Positions 34,157 through 41,617 are shown, numbered from the stretch's first letter. The stretch is 64,000 nt of DNA from Carnobacterium viridans (GCF_900102725.1 NZ_FNJW01000003.1:1-64000), one strand, 5' to 3'. Notes: generated by a model not told the origin, from the sequence alone. Program-made: numbers and translations.

Positions 34157-34424
34157 ACTAAAAAGTTACTTCGACACCCAAATGGAAACACCAGAGTTTG
34201 CTGAAGCGTGGAAAGAAACTGAAGCTAGCTATCAAGCTGCAAACATTCTTTTAAGAATTAGAGAAGAAAAACATCTAACTCAATCTGAATTAGCTACTCT
34301 AACTGGAAAAAAACAATCTTATATTTCTCGAGTAGAAAAAGGGTCACAAAACATTAGTGTACAAACATTAAGTGACATCATGGAATCTGTAGGCGGAAAA
34401 CTAAAAATGGAAGTAGTCGTTTAA
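34143..34424 (+). CDS. HigA-type antitoxin, XRE family
   Basis: About 93 aa with an HTH_3 domain (ILLRIREEKHLTQSELATLT, KKQSYISRVEKG) and C-terminal GGKLKMEVVV. It normally binds the HigB toxin and the operon operator. Its start overlaps the end of the out-of-frame toxin sequence, as in intact pairs; AAAGGG precedes ATG 34143 by five bases and ATG 34146 by eight, either may be used. The partner toxin is broken, so this is an orphan antitoxin. Confidence 0.82.
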   Translation: MMENKLKSYFDTQMETPEFAEAWKETEASYQAANILLRIREEKHLTQSELATLTGKKQSYISRVEKGSQNISVQTLSDIMESVGGKLKMEVVV

Positions 34425-34510
34425 CTTTGTCACGATTTCTAAAATAACACCTATAAAAAGTTTAATCTGATATGTAATTAAATAAGACTAGTAGTAGATA
34501 AACACAATAA

Positions 34511-34559
34511 AAAGGGTCACAAAACTCACATATGTTTTATGTGAGTTTTGTGACCCTTT
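34511..34559 (+). terminator. Terminator of the HigBA unit
   Basis: Perfect stem AAAGGGTCACAAAACTCACA with its complement around a TATGTTTTA loop, ending in CTTTCCTTTT. Confidence 0.8.
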
Positions 34560-34567
34560 CCTTTTCG

Positions 34568-34595
34568 ATACACGATTATATGCAATTCCATGTAT
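34568..34595 (+). repeat. 28-bp array repeat, copy 6
   Basis: ATACACGATTA / TATGCA / ATTCCATGTAT, directly after the HigBA terminator. Confidence 0.75.
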
Positions 34596-34667
34596 TGATA
34601 AGTCATAATACTTAGAATAAGATACTTATAACACTGAACACAATTTAAAAAAATTGGAGGAATAATT

Positions 34668-34952
34668 ATGTTTCTAGTATTAGGAATTATTGCTATAGTA
34701 GCAACTGTTTTAAATCTTTATTTATATAAAGTAGGCAAAGATTATAAAGTAGCAATGTCAGTGGGACTGTCATTCACAGCACTGACGCTTGTTGCAGAGC
34801 ACAGCATAATATCCGATTGGGTAAAGGTAAAAGATTGGGCTGCTTTATTAGATGTAGTACCTACTATGACAACAGTCCTATGGGTTTTAACGATTATATC
34901 AATATTATTAAATACAATTCCGATACTTTTAGAACTAAAAAAACATGATTAA
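34668..34952 (+). CDS. Small membrane protein
   Basis: 94 aa with three hydrophobic segments (about 1-20, 30-48 and 66-88) and a short charged end LELKKHD. GGAGG lies eight bases before the ATG. I do not recognise a characterised family. It shares the interval with a bacteriocin-immunity pair and could be an accessory or a separate immunity-like protein; this is only a guess from position. Confidence 0.6.
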   Translation: MFLVLGIIAIVATVLNLYLYKVGKDYKVAMSVGLSFTALTLVAEHSIISDWVKVKDWAALLDVVPTMTTVLWVLTIISILLNTIPILLELKKHD

Positions 34953-35193
34953 AAATAATCAAATGTCTGATAATAATCACCCAAAATCGACAGTTAGTAG
35001 GCATGGATTTGGTTGCTTTTTCTATGTCGTTTATAAGTGTTGATTGTCTAATCATCTCGTTCGTTTCAAAAAGACCCTATAAACATAGATAGCTATGCTT
35101 ATAGAAGATGAAATTAACTTTATCCGTTTGGGGAAAAATAGTTAAAATAATTTTGTTTATATAATACCTAAAAAAATACATAGGGGGTTCGTT

Positions 35194-35405
35194 ATGAAAA
35201 AAAATTAATTAAGTTTGCAACAGTTTTTATTTTGGTAAGTGGACTAGGATTGTTATTCAGTTCTATAAATGTAGAAGCTGCAACGGCTTATCCAAATGGT
35301 GTTTATTGTAATAAAACCAAATGTTGGGTAGACTGGAATAAAGCACAGAGTGAAATTGGCAAAATCATAGTTAATGGTTGGGTTCAAAGTGGTCCATGGT
35401 CTTAA
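35194..35405 (+). pseudogene. Class IIa bacteriocin (bacteriocin 31/hiracin type), poly-A frameshift
   Basis: ATG at 35194 is followed by a run of eight A and then TAA in frame. With nine A the frame reads [20 protein letters not shown], a Sec signal peptide ending VEAA, then a mature peptide with [19 protein letters not shown] and [16 protein letters not shown] to TAA at 35403-35405. The Cys pair and C-terminal part match bacteriocin 31/hiracin JM79-like pediocins, but the usual YGNG is YPNG. TAGGGGGT precedes the ATG. The immunity gene follows. Confidence 0.8.
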
Positions 35406-35425
35406 AACTAGAAAGGAACTAATTT

Positions 35426-35722
35426 ATGAATAATAATGAAGGAAAAATTATAGATGCCATTAGCAAAGCCTATTCAGATCCAGAAATAAAAAAAGACAGT
35501 GAATTTTCTCAATCATTATTTGACTATGCTAAAAAGATTTCTGATGGTGATGATTATAGACTTGTTTGTGTAAAGTTAAGTAGAAAAATCAACTCTTACT
35601 TAATGGCTAACGAATTTAAATCTCCTCAGACATTAACTGATTTAAACGCGATTGTTGGCAAAGAAGTTGCGAATTACAGAGGAGCTTCTTCTGTTAGTAT
35701 GTGGGGTTCTAACCTCTTCTAA
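35426..35722 (+). CDS. Bacteriocin immunity protein
   Basis: 98 aa, helical, with DAISKAYSDPEIKKDSEF and KISDGDDYRLVCVKLSRKI, similar in size and pattern to immunity proteins of bacteriocin 31/hiracin-type operons. It starts 20 bp after the bacteriocin reading frame, with AAGGAA before the ATG, so both form one operon. It is intact while the bacteriocin is frameshifted, so the cell would be resistant but not a producer. Confidence 0.7.
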   Translation: MNNNEGKIIDAISKAYSDPEIKKDSEFSQSLFDYAKKISDGDDYRLVCVKLSRKINSYLMANEFKSPQTLTDLNAIVGKEVANYRGASSVSMWGSNLF

Positions 35723-35771
35723 TAAAGTTTGACTGTCCTAATTTATCAGAAAAAAAATACAATGGTATGAA

Positions 35772-36052
35772 TTAAAATCCCAAACGGAAATTTAATAATG
35801 TCTCACTAATTTCATCTTCATTAATCCCAATATAGCGCTTCGCAATTTTCTCGCTGCTAAGACCAAAAACGTAGCCACGTCTTTGGTCTTTTTGTAAAGT
35901 GGTAACCAAACGTCTTACGCAGCGTGTGCATGCCAATATCGTCTCTTCCCAATAGCTTAGCGACCATTTGAAACATCTGATAGACCGTATTGACTTCTAC
36001 ATGTCCACCTTTGGTACTGGGAAACAAATAACCCTCCGGTTATAGGTCTTTT
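35772..36052 (-). pseudogene. Tyrosine recombinase fragment (C-terminal part)
   Basis: Minus strand: YLFPSTKGGHVEVNTVYQMF, LLGRDDIGMHTLRKTFGYHF (box II HxLR with catalytic His and Arg), then in another frame LSSEKIAKRYIGINEDEISE, TLLNFRLGF to TAA at 35772. At least two frame changes. It resembles the same core-only integrase type as the fragment at 28.9 kb but, by order on the strand, cannot be its simply displaced other half. The front is missing; array repeat copy 7 begins about 45 bp upstream of the break. Confidence 0.65.
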
Positions 36053-36097
36053 GTATAATTATTTTAAAAAAACAACTTTGATCTGATAAGGTTATAG

Positions 36098-36125
36098 ATA
36101 CACTATTCTAAGCAATTTCATGTGT
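36098..36125 (+). repeat. 28-bp array repeat, copy 7
   Basis: ATACACTATTC / TAAGCA / ATTTCATGTGT, preceded by TGATAAGGTTATAG. Confidence 0.7.
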
Positions 36126-36169
36126 CAAAGTTTTTAGTTCCCAAAAGTATATTAGTCGTTATAAAAAAA

Positions 36170-36244
36170 AGGAATCCCTCTACCAAAAAGGTAGAGAGGA
36201 TTCTTTTTTAATTTTCCTGTATTAGGGTTCCCAATACAGGAAAC
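36170..36244. terminator. Two successive hairpins
   Basis: First: AGGAATCC-CTCTACC with GGTAGAG-GGATTCT and a T run (36170-36210). Second: TTTCCTGTATT with its complement AATACAGGAAA (36213-36244). They separate the recombinase remnant from the convergent HTH-membrane gene. Confidence 0.6.
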
Positions 36245-36271
36245 TATCCAATTAATTTTTTTGATAAAAGA

Positions 36272-36826
36272 TTACTCCTCACTATAAACCATTTTTTTGT
36301 TATATTTTACATATTTTTTAAAAGAATCCACTAAGGTTTGAGTAGTCTTTTTAGCTAACGGATAAAGAACGAGTCCAGCGAGACATAAAAGGATACTTGC
36401 GAACGATTGGAAAAGGGAAAAACTCTGTGCTCCCGTTACGTTAGCGCCTAAAAGGATGATTGGCGATAAAATAAAGGTTCCTGTAATTAACCAAAGAGCA
36501 AAAACGAGTAAGATAGCGGTGAGAGCTACGACTGAAACTAACAGTACATTGAACAAGAGTACCCCAGCTAACGCAAACCAATTGAATTTTTTCATAGAAA
36601 TTTCCTCCTCTTTCTTTTGGATAGATTTTTTTGTTTCAGAAATCAGTTCATCAATCGACAGCCCATAGAGGCTTCTTAATTCTTGTAAAACAAAAATATT
36701 AGGAAGTGTTTTATTTTGTTCCTACCTCGAAACAGTTTGTCGAGTAACGTATAATCTTTTGGCACTATCTTCTTGCGTGAGATCCAATGCTGCTCGTGCT
36801 TCTTTTAGCGATTGGCCTAATGACAT
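36272..36826 (-). pseudogene. XRE regulator fused to a membrane domain, interrupted by TAG
   Basis: From ATG 36826 one frame reads an HTH_3 domain (LGQSLKEARAALDLTQEDSA, KRLYVTRQTVSR), then TAG at codon 35 where the family has Trp (SRWEQNKTLPN), and continues in frame through DELISETKKSIQKK into MKKFNWFALAGVLLFNVLLV, a domain of three membrane segments ending at 36272. The downstream part has its own AGGAGG eight bases before ATG 36595, so the 107-aa membrane protein could still be made alone. A TGG-to-TAG change would explain the stop. Confidence 0.7.
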
Positions 36827-36970
36827 TTGGCTTATCTCCTTTATAGTAAGTAGCTTACTTAATTTTAGAAGAAAATAAAAGCAACAAACCTGTTACACTG
36901 TTGGTACAACAGTATTCTTATCGTAAATCAATAAACTATTTACTTGTGTTTTTGTGGTGTGTTTTTGTCA

Positions 36971-37002
36971 ATACATGATTTTATGTAATTTAATGGATGT
37001 AT
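36971..37002 (+). repeat. 28-bp array repeat, copy 8 (variant)
   Basis: ATACATGATTT / TATGTA / ATTTAATGGATGTAT; the right arm carries four extra bases. Confidence 0.6.
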
Positions 37003-37182
37003 TTAAATCATTTTAACATTTACAGAAGAGTTTTATTTAGAAGGAATAGTATTTTGAAGAATAGTGTTATCTCTTAGCAGAGTCTCAAAGTACCGCTATA
37101 CTGACCATATTTCAAAATACTTAGACAACAGACTATTAATTATTGTAAACTATAGGTAATCAGAATGTGAGGTAAATAGAAT

Positions 37183-37506
37183 ATGTTAGAATTAATACCG
37201 TTTACAGGTACAATATGTGGCTTAATTTTATTCAATAATATTGAATGGAAAGGTTTCGTAAACAAATTATTATTTTATATGTTTTGGTTTTCATTAATAG
37301 CAGCATTTATTTTAGGTGGACTTAACCAATTTATAGGAAACTTCTCAACTATTATCAAAATTTTATCTATCTTAAATTTTTGTTCAATCATTGTCTTTTC
37401 AGTGAAACTAAACTTTAATCGTTTAACCATTTTAAAAAAAATATGTGTTGTACTTGTATATTTAAGTGCGTTTATGTCTATATTGTTATTTTTTTTGCTT
37501 ATGTAA
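37183..37506 (+). CDS. Small membrane protein
   Basis: 107 aa with about four hydrophobic segments over most of its length and no charged domain. Only a weak AGGT-type ribosome site precedes the ATG. It stands alone in its repeat interval together with the MITE. Such small multi-span proteins in bacteriocin regions are sometimes immunity proteins, but no family resemblance supports that here. Confidence 0.5.
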   Translation: MLELIPFTGTICGLILFNNIEWKGFVNKLLFYMFWFSLIAAFILGGLNQFIGNFSTIIKILSILNFCSIIVFSVKLNFNRLTILKKICVVLVYLSAFMSILLFFLLM

Positions 37507-37533
37507 TAAAGTATAAAAAGAGCATTAGCTAAT

Positions 37534-37669
37534 AAAATGAGGCTGGGACAAAACTACTTCCGTTTGTTTTGATAGAGATATAGAAAAATACACTCCCACT
37601 ACTGAACAAAATAGTTCATAGTTTTGGGAGTGTATTTTTTTGAGAGACCTTTTGTCCCAGCCTCATTTT
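37534..37669. mobile_element. MITE-like element, copy 2 (inverted)
   Basis: 136 bp with ends AAAATGAGGCTGGGACAAAA and TTTTGTCCCAGCCTCATTTT. The interior is the reverse complement of copy 1 at 19893-20055, except that copy 1 has about 24 additional bases near one end. Confidence 0.75.
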
Positions 37670-37679
37670 TTTATTTGAA

Positions 37680-37707
37680 GAACACGACTTTATGTAATTT
37701 CGTGTGT
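37680..37707 (+). repeat. 28-bp array repeat, copy 9
   Basis: GAACACGACTT / TATGTA / ATTTCGTGTGT. Left boundary of the intact bacteriocin unit. Confidence 0.6.
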
Positions 37708-37838
37708 TATTTGCAAAAATGATATTTTTATAAAAAATAAATATTTATTTTTTTTACACTTAATAATATAAGTTTTCTTTTGAAAAATACTTGTGTTATG
37801 TTATAAACGTATTTAACTAATTCAAAGATGAGAAACAC

Positions 37839-38036
37839 ATGGGTAAAAAAATTTTAAAAGGTCTGATTGTTAGCATTTTTCTATTAGGTATCGTTCTATT
37901 TATAGCACCCCAAGAAGCAGAAGCATCAACTTATTATGGGAATGGTGTATCTTGTACTAAAAAAAAGTGTTCTGTTAATTGGGGACAATCTTGGACAGAA
38001 GGAGTCCAACGTTGGGGTGATCATTTATTTGGCTAA
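37839..38036 (+). CDS. Class IIa (pediocin-like) bacteriocin with Sec signal peptide
   Basis: 65-aa precursor. Residues 1-29 are a typical Sec signal peptide (basic start, hydrophobic core GLIVSIFLLGIVLFIA, AEA before the cut), so no dedicated ABC transporter is needed. The mature peptide of 36 residues begins STYYGNGVSC and holds the pediocin box with the disulfide pair CTKKKC and SVNWGQ; its tail TEGVQRWGDHLFG is shorter than usual (37-48 residues) and unlike those I remember. Pediocin-like peptides kill Listeria and relatives through the mannose PTS. The immunity gene follows. Confidence 0.9.
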   Translation: MGKKILKGLIVSIFLLGIVLFIAPQEAEASTYYGNGVSCTKKKCSVNWGQSWTEGVQRWGDHLFG

Positions 38037-38068
38037 TGCTAATTAAATACTGAAAGTAGGAATTGTTT

Positions 38069-38419
38069 ATGAGTAAAGATAATAATGCTAAAGAACTGAT
38101 TCATGAATTGTATAATTATTTAATAAAACGATCAAATACTTCTACAAGTTTGTTAGATATTACGGATGTTTTACTACAAGTTTATACTAAAATTGAAACC
38201 GTAGATAACCCAGAAGCGCTCGTTAATCGTTTAGTTAATTACATCTACAGTGTAGGATTTAAGGGACGTATTAACTTAACACCTGCAGAAGAACGCCTAC
38301 TAACTGAATTAGGTGTAATTGGTCAAAAAGCTGGTTTAAATGGTTTGTATAAAGCAGATTTTTCCGATAAGTCACAATTTTATAGTTATTTCGATAACAA
38401 TAAAATGCCTAGACGCTAA
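38069..38419 (+). CDS. Bacteriocin immunity protein, enterocin A immunity type
   Basis: 116 aa from ATG 38069 (AGGA eight bases upstream; the TTG at 38063 is less well placed). KELIHELYNYLI, LVNRLVNYIYSVGF and the end GQKAGLNGLYKADFSDKSQF closely follow the enterocin A immunity protein pattern as I remember it. It protects the producer by binding the mannose PTS-bacteriocin complex. It starts 32 bp after the bacteriocin stop, in the same operon. Confidence 0.88.
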   Translation: MSKDNNAKELIHELYNYLIKRSNTSTSLLDITDVLLQVYTKIETVDNPEALVNRLVNYIYSVGFKGRINLTPAEERLLTELGVIGQKAGLNGLYKADFSDKSQFYSYFDNNKMPRR

Positions 38420-38487
38420 TGATTAATTTCCAATACTGCTAACCACTAATCATGAAATTTTTATTCAATGTTTTTTTGATACCTGAA

Positions 38488-38543
38488 AGCTCTAAAATGA
38501 AGGACGTTTCCGAATAGGAAATCGACCGATTCATTTTAGAGCT
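38488..38543 (+). terminator. Stem-loop after the bacteriocin operon, loop motif copy A
   Basis: AGCTCTAAAATGAA (38488-38501) pairs exactly with 38530-38543; the large loop contains TTCCGAATAGGAA. T residues follow. Its loop shares the CCGAATAGG core with four further sites upstream of mobC. Confidence 0.65.
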
Positions 38544-39108
38544 TTTGTTGTCTTGTTGATCATTTTCTAATGAGCAGCAAGACCTTTATTACTCAAAAAT
38601 CCCATGCGAAAAATGATTAATTCGCATAGGATTTTTGGAGGGGAAATCTGACCGCAAACGGTCAGATTTATTGAGGAGCAACGTTGAAAAACGGGGCTCT
38701 TTTTTTGTCCGTTTGCGAACAGCGAATCGGACGAAAAAATCCGCTACGTTACCTGTCGAACAGACAGATAACGGCGGACTCCTTTGGGGGTCTTAGGGGG
38801 AGCAGCGCATCCACCTAACAGGGAGTATTTGGGTACCAAATACGTAGCCTGTTGTATCTGGTGTTAGTGTATTTCTTGTTTTATGACCGGATAGGGAGTA
38901 ACATAAGAAATACACTAACACCTTTTTTTGAAACGTTTTGACAAGGTGACCGCATAGGGAACGTTGGCAAATAAGTGGAGAAAAAAAGCACTGGTCTTAG
39001 GTCTGAAAGGCGACTGAATAAGGAGCGTTTTAGACCTAAGACCAGTTAGTCATGCAGCGAGGAACTGAGACCGAATAGGGAGCCGTTTAGAGAGGAGAGA
39101 CTACGTCC
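38544..39108 (+). promoter_or_regulatory. Hairpin-rich leader / oriT region of the MOBP module
   Basis: 565 bp without genes, higher GC than its surroundings, packed with hairpins: AAATCCCATGCGAA facing TTCGCATAGGATTT (38597-38635), AAATCTGACCG facing CGGTCAGATTT (38645-38669), GTTACCTGTC facing GACAGATAAC (about 38750-38775), GTATTTGG facing CCAAATAC (38825-38842), GTGTTAGTGTATTTCTT facing its complement (38861-38930), ACTGGTCTTAGGTCT facing its complement (38990-39046). Four loops or linkers carry GACCGNATAGGGA (38885, 38948, 39012 as GACTGAATAAGGA, 39069). The oriT of the mobC-mobA system should lie here, but I cannot place the nick. Confidence 0.6.
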
Positions 39109-39462
39109 GTGAGCGAACAAAAAAAAGAGAACCGACGTGAAGAACGTCAAGTGAAATTTCGCGTGAACGAAGCCGAATATGAGAAGCTCAGCTACCTAGC
39201 GGAGCAACAAGGCATGAGCGTGCCCAACTTTGTTAAAAGCAAGGCGAAAGGGACTCGCATGCGAAACCCGAAAATCGAGATTGAAGGAGCCAAAGAAATC
39301 GCTCGACAGCTGCGGTATTACAATTCCAATTTGAATCAGTTAGTCAAATGGATCAACACCAACAAAACGTTTTATGAACCCAACGAACTAAAAGGGATGG
39401 AACAGCAGCTATCCAGTATTCAGGAAGGAGTGAAAGGCCTTTGGGAGCAATTATCAAGATAG
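39109..39462 (+). CDS. mobC: MobC relaxosome accessory protein
   Basis: 117 aa from GTG 39109 preceded by GAGGAGAG. VKFRVNEAEYEKLSYLAEQQ followed by GMSVPNFVKSKAKG is a ribbon-helix-helix DNA-binding domain, and EIARQLRYYNSNLNQLVKWI is the conserved MobC motif. It opens or marks oriT for the relaxase. The last 22 bases overlap the relaxase gene in another frame. Confidence 0.85.
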   Translation: MSEQKKENRREERQVKFRVNEAEYEKLSYLAEQQGMSVPNFVKSKAKGTRMRNPKIEIEGAKEIARQLRYYNSNLNQLVKWINTNKTFYEPNELKGMEQQLSSIQEGVKGLWEQLSR

Positions 39463-40409
39463 CGAGTGCCACTAAAAATGGTTCAGCGACGGTCAACTAC
39501 ATTGCGAGACAAGGAAAAATTGACGTCAATTTAACCAGTGCTCACCTCACTCCATTAGATTATCAAGCAGCGAGAGAACAAATGCGCCAAACGCGAGACT
39601 TAATGGGCAAGACAAAAGGGCGTCAAGGCTATCACTTAGTCCAGTCTTTTGACGCGACCGATCAGTTAACGCCTATGAAAGCCCATCAGTTCGGACAAGA
39701 ATTCATGTCCGAATTAAGCAAAATGTATCCCGATCATGAAATTTATATGGCCACACATACCGATACCGACCATCCACACAACCATTTTATGATCAATGCG
39801 GTCAATAGTGAAACGGGCGCTAAAATGGCCATTAATCCTCCTGATATCTATGAAATGCATGAAATTAATAATGACATTTCAAAAAAGCATGACTTGGTAG
39901 AATTGACTAAAGCTAAAAACAAGGTCTATCCGACTGAAATAGCGGCTTATACTCAAATTGGGAAGCAATATGAACGGGATTTAGTCAAAGAAAAAATTTA
40001 TCACGCGAGAGATCAAGCCCATTCCTATCCGGAATTTGAACACTTACTATCTGAATCAGATGTAACCCTTACTTCTGAGATTGGAAAAAGGGGCCAAACG
40101 ATCCGACAAAAGTATGTGACTCACGATTCAGAAGGAAAACAATGGACGTTTACCGCCTCAAGATTAGGCGAAGACTTTAAAAAGGAGCCGATTACCCATG
40201 CCATCATGGAACACCAACGAAAACGAGACAAACAACAATCTGACAGAGAACAACTTGAGCGCAGCAACACCGAAAGATTACGAGGACTTACTGCTAGCGT
40301 ACGAGAAGTTGCGGACGAAGTACGAGCAGAGCGCAGAACACATGAGTCTGCTCGTCAGCCACCTCAAAACTCTCCAAACGTCAATCGAGACTTCGGACCA
40401 GAACGGTAA
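39441..40409 (+). CDS. mobA: MOBP-type relaxase
   Basis: 322 aa. The start GAIIKIASATKNGSATVNYI contains the catalytic Tyr region, and HTDTDHPHNHFMINAVN is the three-His metal site of the pfam03432 relaxases (pC221/pS194 type). The C-terminal 60 residues are charged and overlap mobB in another frame. It processes its own oriT and allows transfer with help of a type IV channel, possibly the one in this window. GC content is clearly higher than in neighbouring cassettes, so the block has its own origin. Confidence 0.88.
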   Translation: MGAIIKIASATKNGSATVNYIARQGKIDVNLTSAHLTPLDYQAAREQMRQTRDLMGKTKGRQGYHLVQSFDATDQLTPMKAHQFGQEFMSELSKMYPDHEIYMATHTDTDHPHNHFMINAVNSETGAKMAINPPDIYEMHEINNDISKKHDLVELTKAKNKVYPTEIAAYTQIGKQYERDLVKEKIYHARDQAHSYPEFEHLLSESDVTLTSEIGKRGQTIRQKYVTHDSEGKQWTFTASRLGEDFKKEPITHAIMEHQRKRDKQQSDREQLERSNTERLRGLTASVREVADEVRAERRTHESARQPPQNSPNVNRDFGPER

Positions 40410-40737
40410 AGAGCAACTGGCGTATCATCGGAGACAAGAACAAAAAAGAGTGGAGCAATTTCAAGCTTTACTGACTGAAAATGAGCATTGGAAACAACAA
40501 ACAGCCGTTGATTTAAAAGATTATTCCCCTGAAAAAATGGAACAAAAGTTAGATAAAATCGTCCACCAACATTTAGGCAACTACCAAGAAAAATTAGATG
40601 CGGTCTTGCAGCAAGCGGACCAACAAGCAAAAAAAGAACGTCGGACCGATTGGATCGAACGAATCAGTATTTTAGGCATTGGGGCCGTTACCCTTTTAGC
40701 TATTTACGGGATGTTTTCGTTCTTTATGGGGATGTAG
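40198..40737 (+). CDS. mobB: MobB-like mobilisation protein
   Basis: 179 aa, overlapping the last 212 bases of the relaxase gene in the +1 frame, an arrangement typical for mobB inside mobA of pC221-like plasmids. Mostly coiled coil (EKLRTKYEQSAEHMSLLVSH and EKMEQKLDKIVHQHLG) with one C-terminal membrane segment (about 155-175). It probably anchors the relaxosome at the membrane. Confidence 0.75.
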   Translation: MPSWNTNENETNNNLTENNLSAATPKDYEDLLLAYEKLRTKYEQSAEHMSLLVSHLKTLQTSIETSDQNGKEQLAYHRRQEQKRVEQFQALLTENEHWKQQTAVDLKDYSPEKMEQKLDKIVHQHLGNYQEKLDAVLQQADQQAKKERRTDWIERISILGIGAVTLLAIYGMFSFFMGM

Positions 40738-40740
40738 CTG

Positions 40741-41259
40741 ATGGGATTATTTTTTATGAAACTCATGTGGCGTATTTTGCCCGTCTTAAGCGTTTTGGTC
40801 GTGTTGGGGTGTTCTTATCTGATTTGGAGAGTAAAACTTCACCAGTGGTGGAATTCTGGCCATTTAAAGCGCGTTAGCCTTGTATCTCTTACTTCTTTAG
40901 TGCTTTGTTTCAGTGTGCTGCTGTTATTAGGGTATTCAACTCAATCAAAACTGCCGTTTGGATCAAAAATTCAAGAAATCTCTGCTCAACAACAAACAGT
41001 AAAAGAACAAAAACAAGCAATTGAAGCGGAAAAAGTAGCAACTGAAGAAAAAGATGATCAAATTGAAGAAAAACTAGAAGCTGCTTTAGATGTGGCGGAT
41101 AAAGAACGAATCTATCTTACTAATAAAAATGAATCAACTATCATTACAGAGGATTGGTTTTTAGAAAACAAACAATTAATTGATCAGTTATCAGAAGATA
41201 CCGATCGTGAAGAGTATACGAACCGATTTAAGTCCGTTAGAGACGTTTTCTTGAACTAA
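40741..41259 (+). CDS. Membrane protein of the mobilisation block (MobD position)
   Basis: 172 aa with two N-terminal membrane segments (about 10-30 and 45-65), then a coiled coil (ISAQQQTVKEQKQAIEAEKV) and a soluble tail. It starts three bases after mobB. Fourth genes of this kind occur in mobCABD blocks of lactobacilli and pediococci; function unknown. Confidence 0.65.
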   Translation: MGLFFMKLMWRILPVLSVLVVLGCSYLIWRVKLHQWWNSGHLKRVSLVSLTSLVLCFSVLLLLGYSTQSKLPFGSKIQEISAQQQTVKEQKQAIEAEKVATEEKDDQIEEKLEAALDVADKERIYLTNKNESTIITEDWFLENKQLIDQLSEDTDREEYTNRFKSVRDVFLN

Positions 41260-41589
41260 AGGTCCTTTTTATCTGGGGTACCATTCAAACGTTGAATAGC
41301 GCTGTTTTTTGAAGTGTGGGGTATGCAACGATTCGAACCGTCGATCATAAATAGAGTTACAACAGTCTGTTAATAGTTAATAAGACTTTTCAATTTTTTT
41401 TACTAATTTATAAGAAATTGAAGGGCTTTGCTATCAAAATATTTTGTATTTATTGCTATTGGTATTATTCTTGTCTATTATTTGTATCCCTTTTATTATG
41501 GATCTGCTCCGTAGAAATATTTGTTATAACTATAACCATAAGTAAAGGCAGCAATCAATTTTGAGTGATTACTGCCTTTATTATTTCCA
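41260..41589. other. Spacer with terminator
   Basis: TAAAGGCAG-AATCA faces GTGATTACTGCCTTTA at 41545-41580, a probable terminator. A short frame before it ends VYYLYPFYYGSAP, recalling the YYGFAP ends of the paralogues at 43351 and 45938, too short to call. Confidence 0.4.
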
Positions 41590-41617
41590 ATACACTATTT
41601 TATCTAATTTCATGTAT
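41590..41617 (+). repeat. 28-bp array repeat, copy 10
   Basis: ATACACTATTT / TATCTA / ATTTCATGTAT. Left boundary of the PadR unit, right boundary of the bacteriocin + mobilisation unit. Confidence 0.78.

Noticed and set aside
38544-39108. Exact nick site for the MOBP oriT
   Set aside because: Several hairpins are candidates and none carries a nic sequence I recognise with certainty.
40364-40630. 88-aa minus-strand frame in the mob block
   Set aside because: Lies opposite mobA/mobB which have clear family motifs; no own signals.
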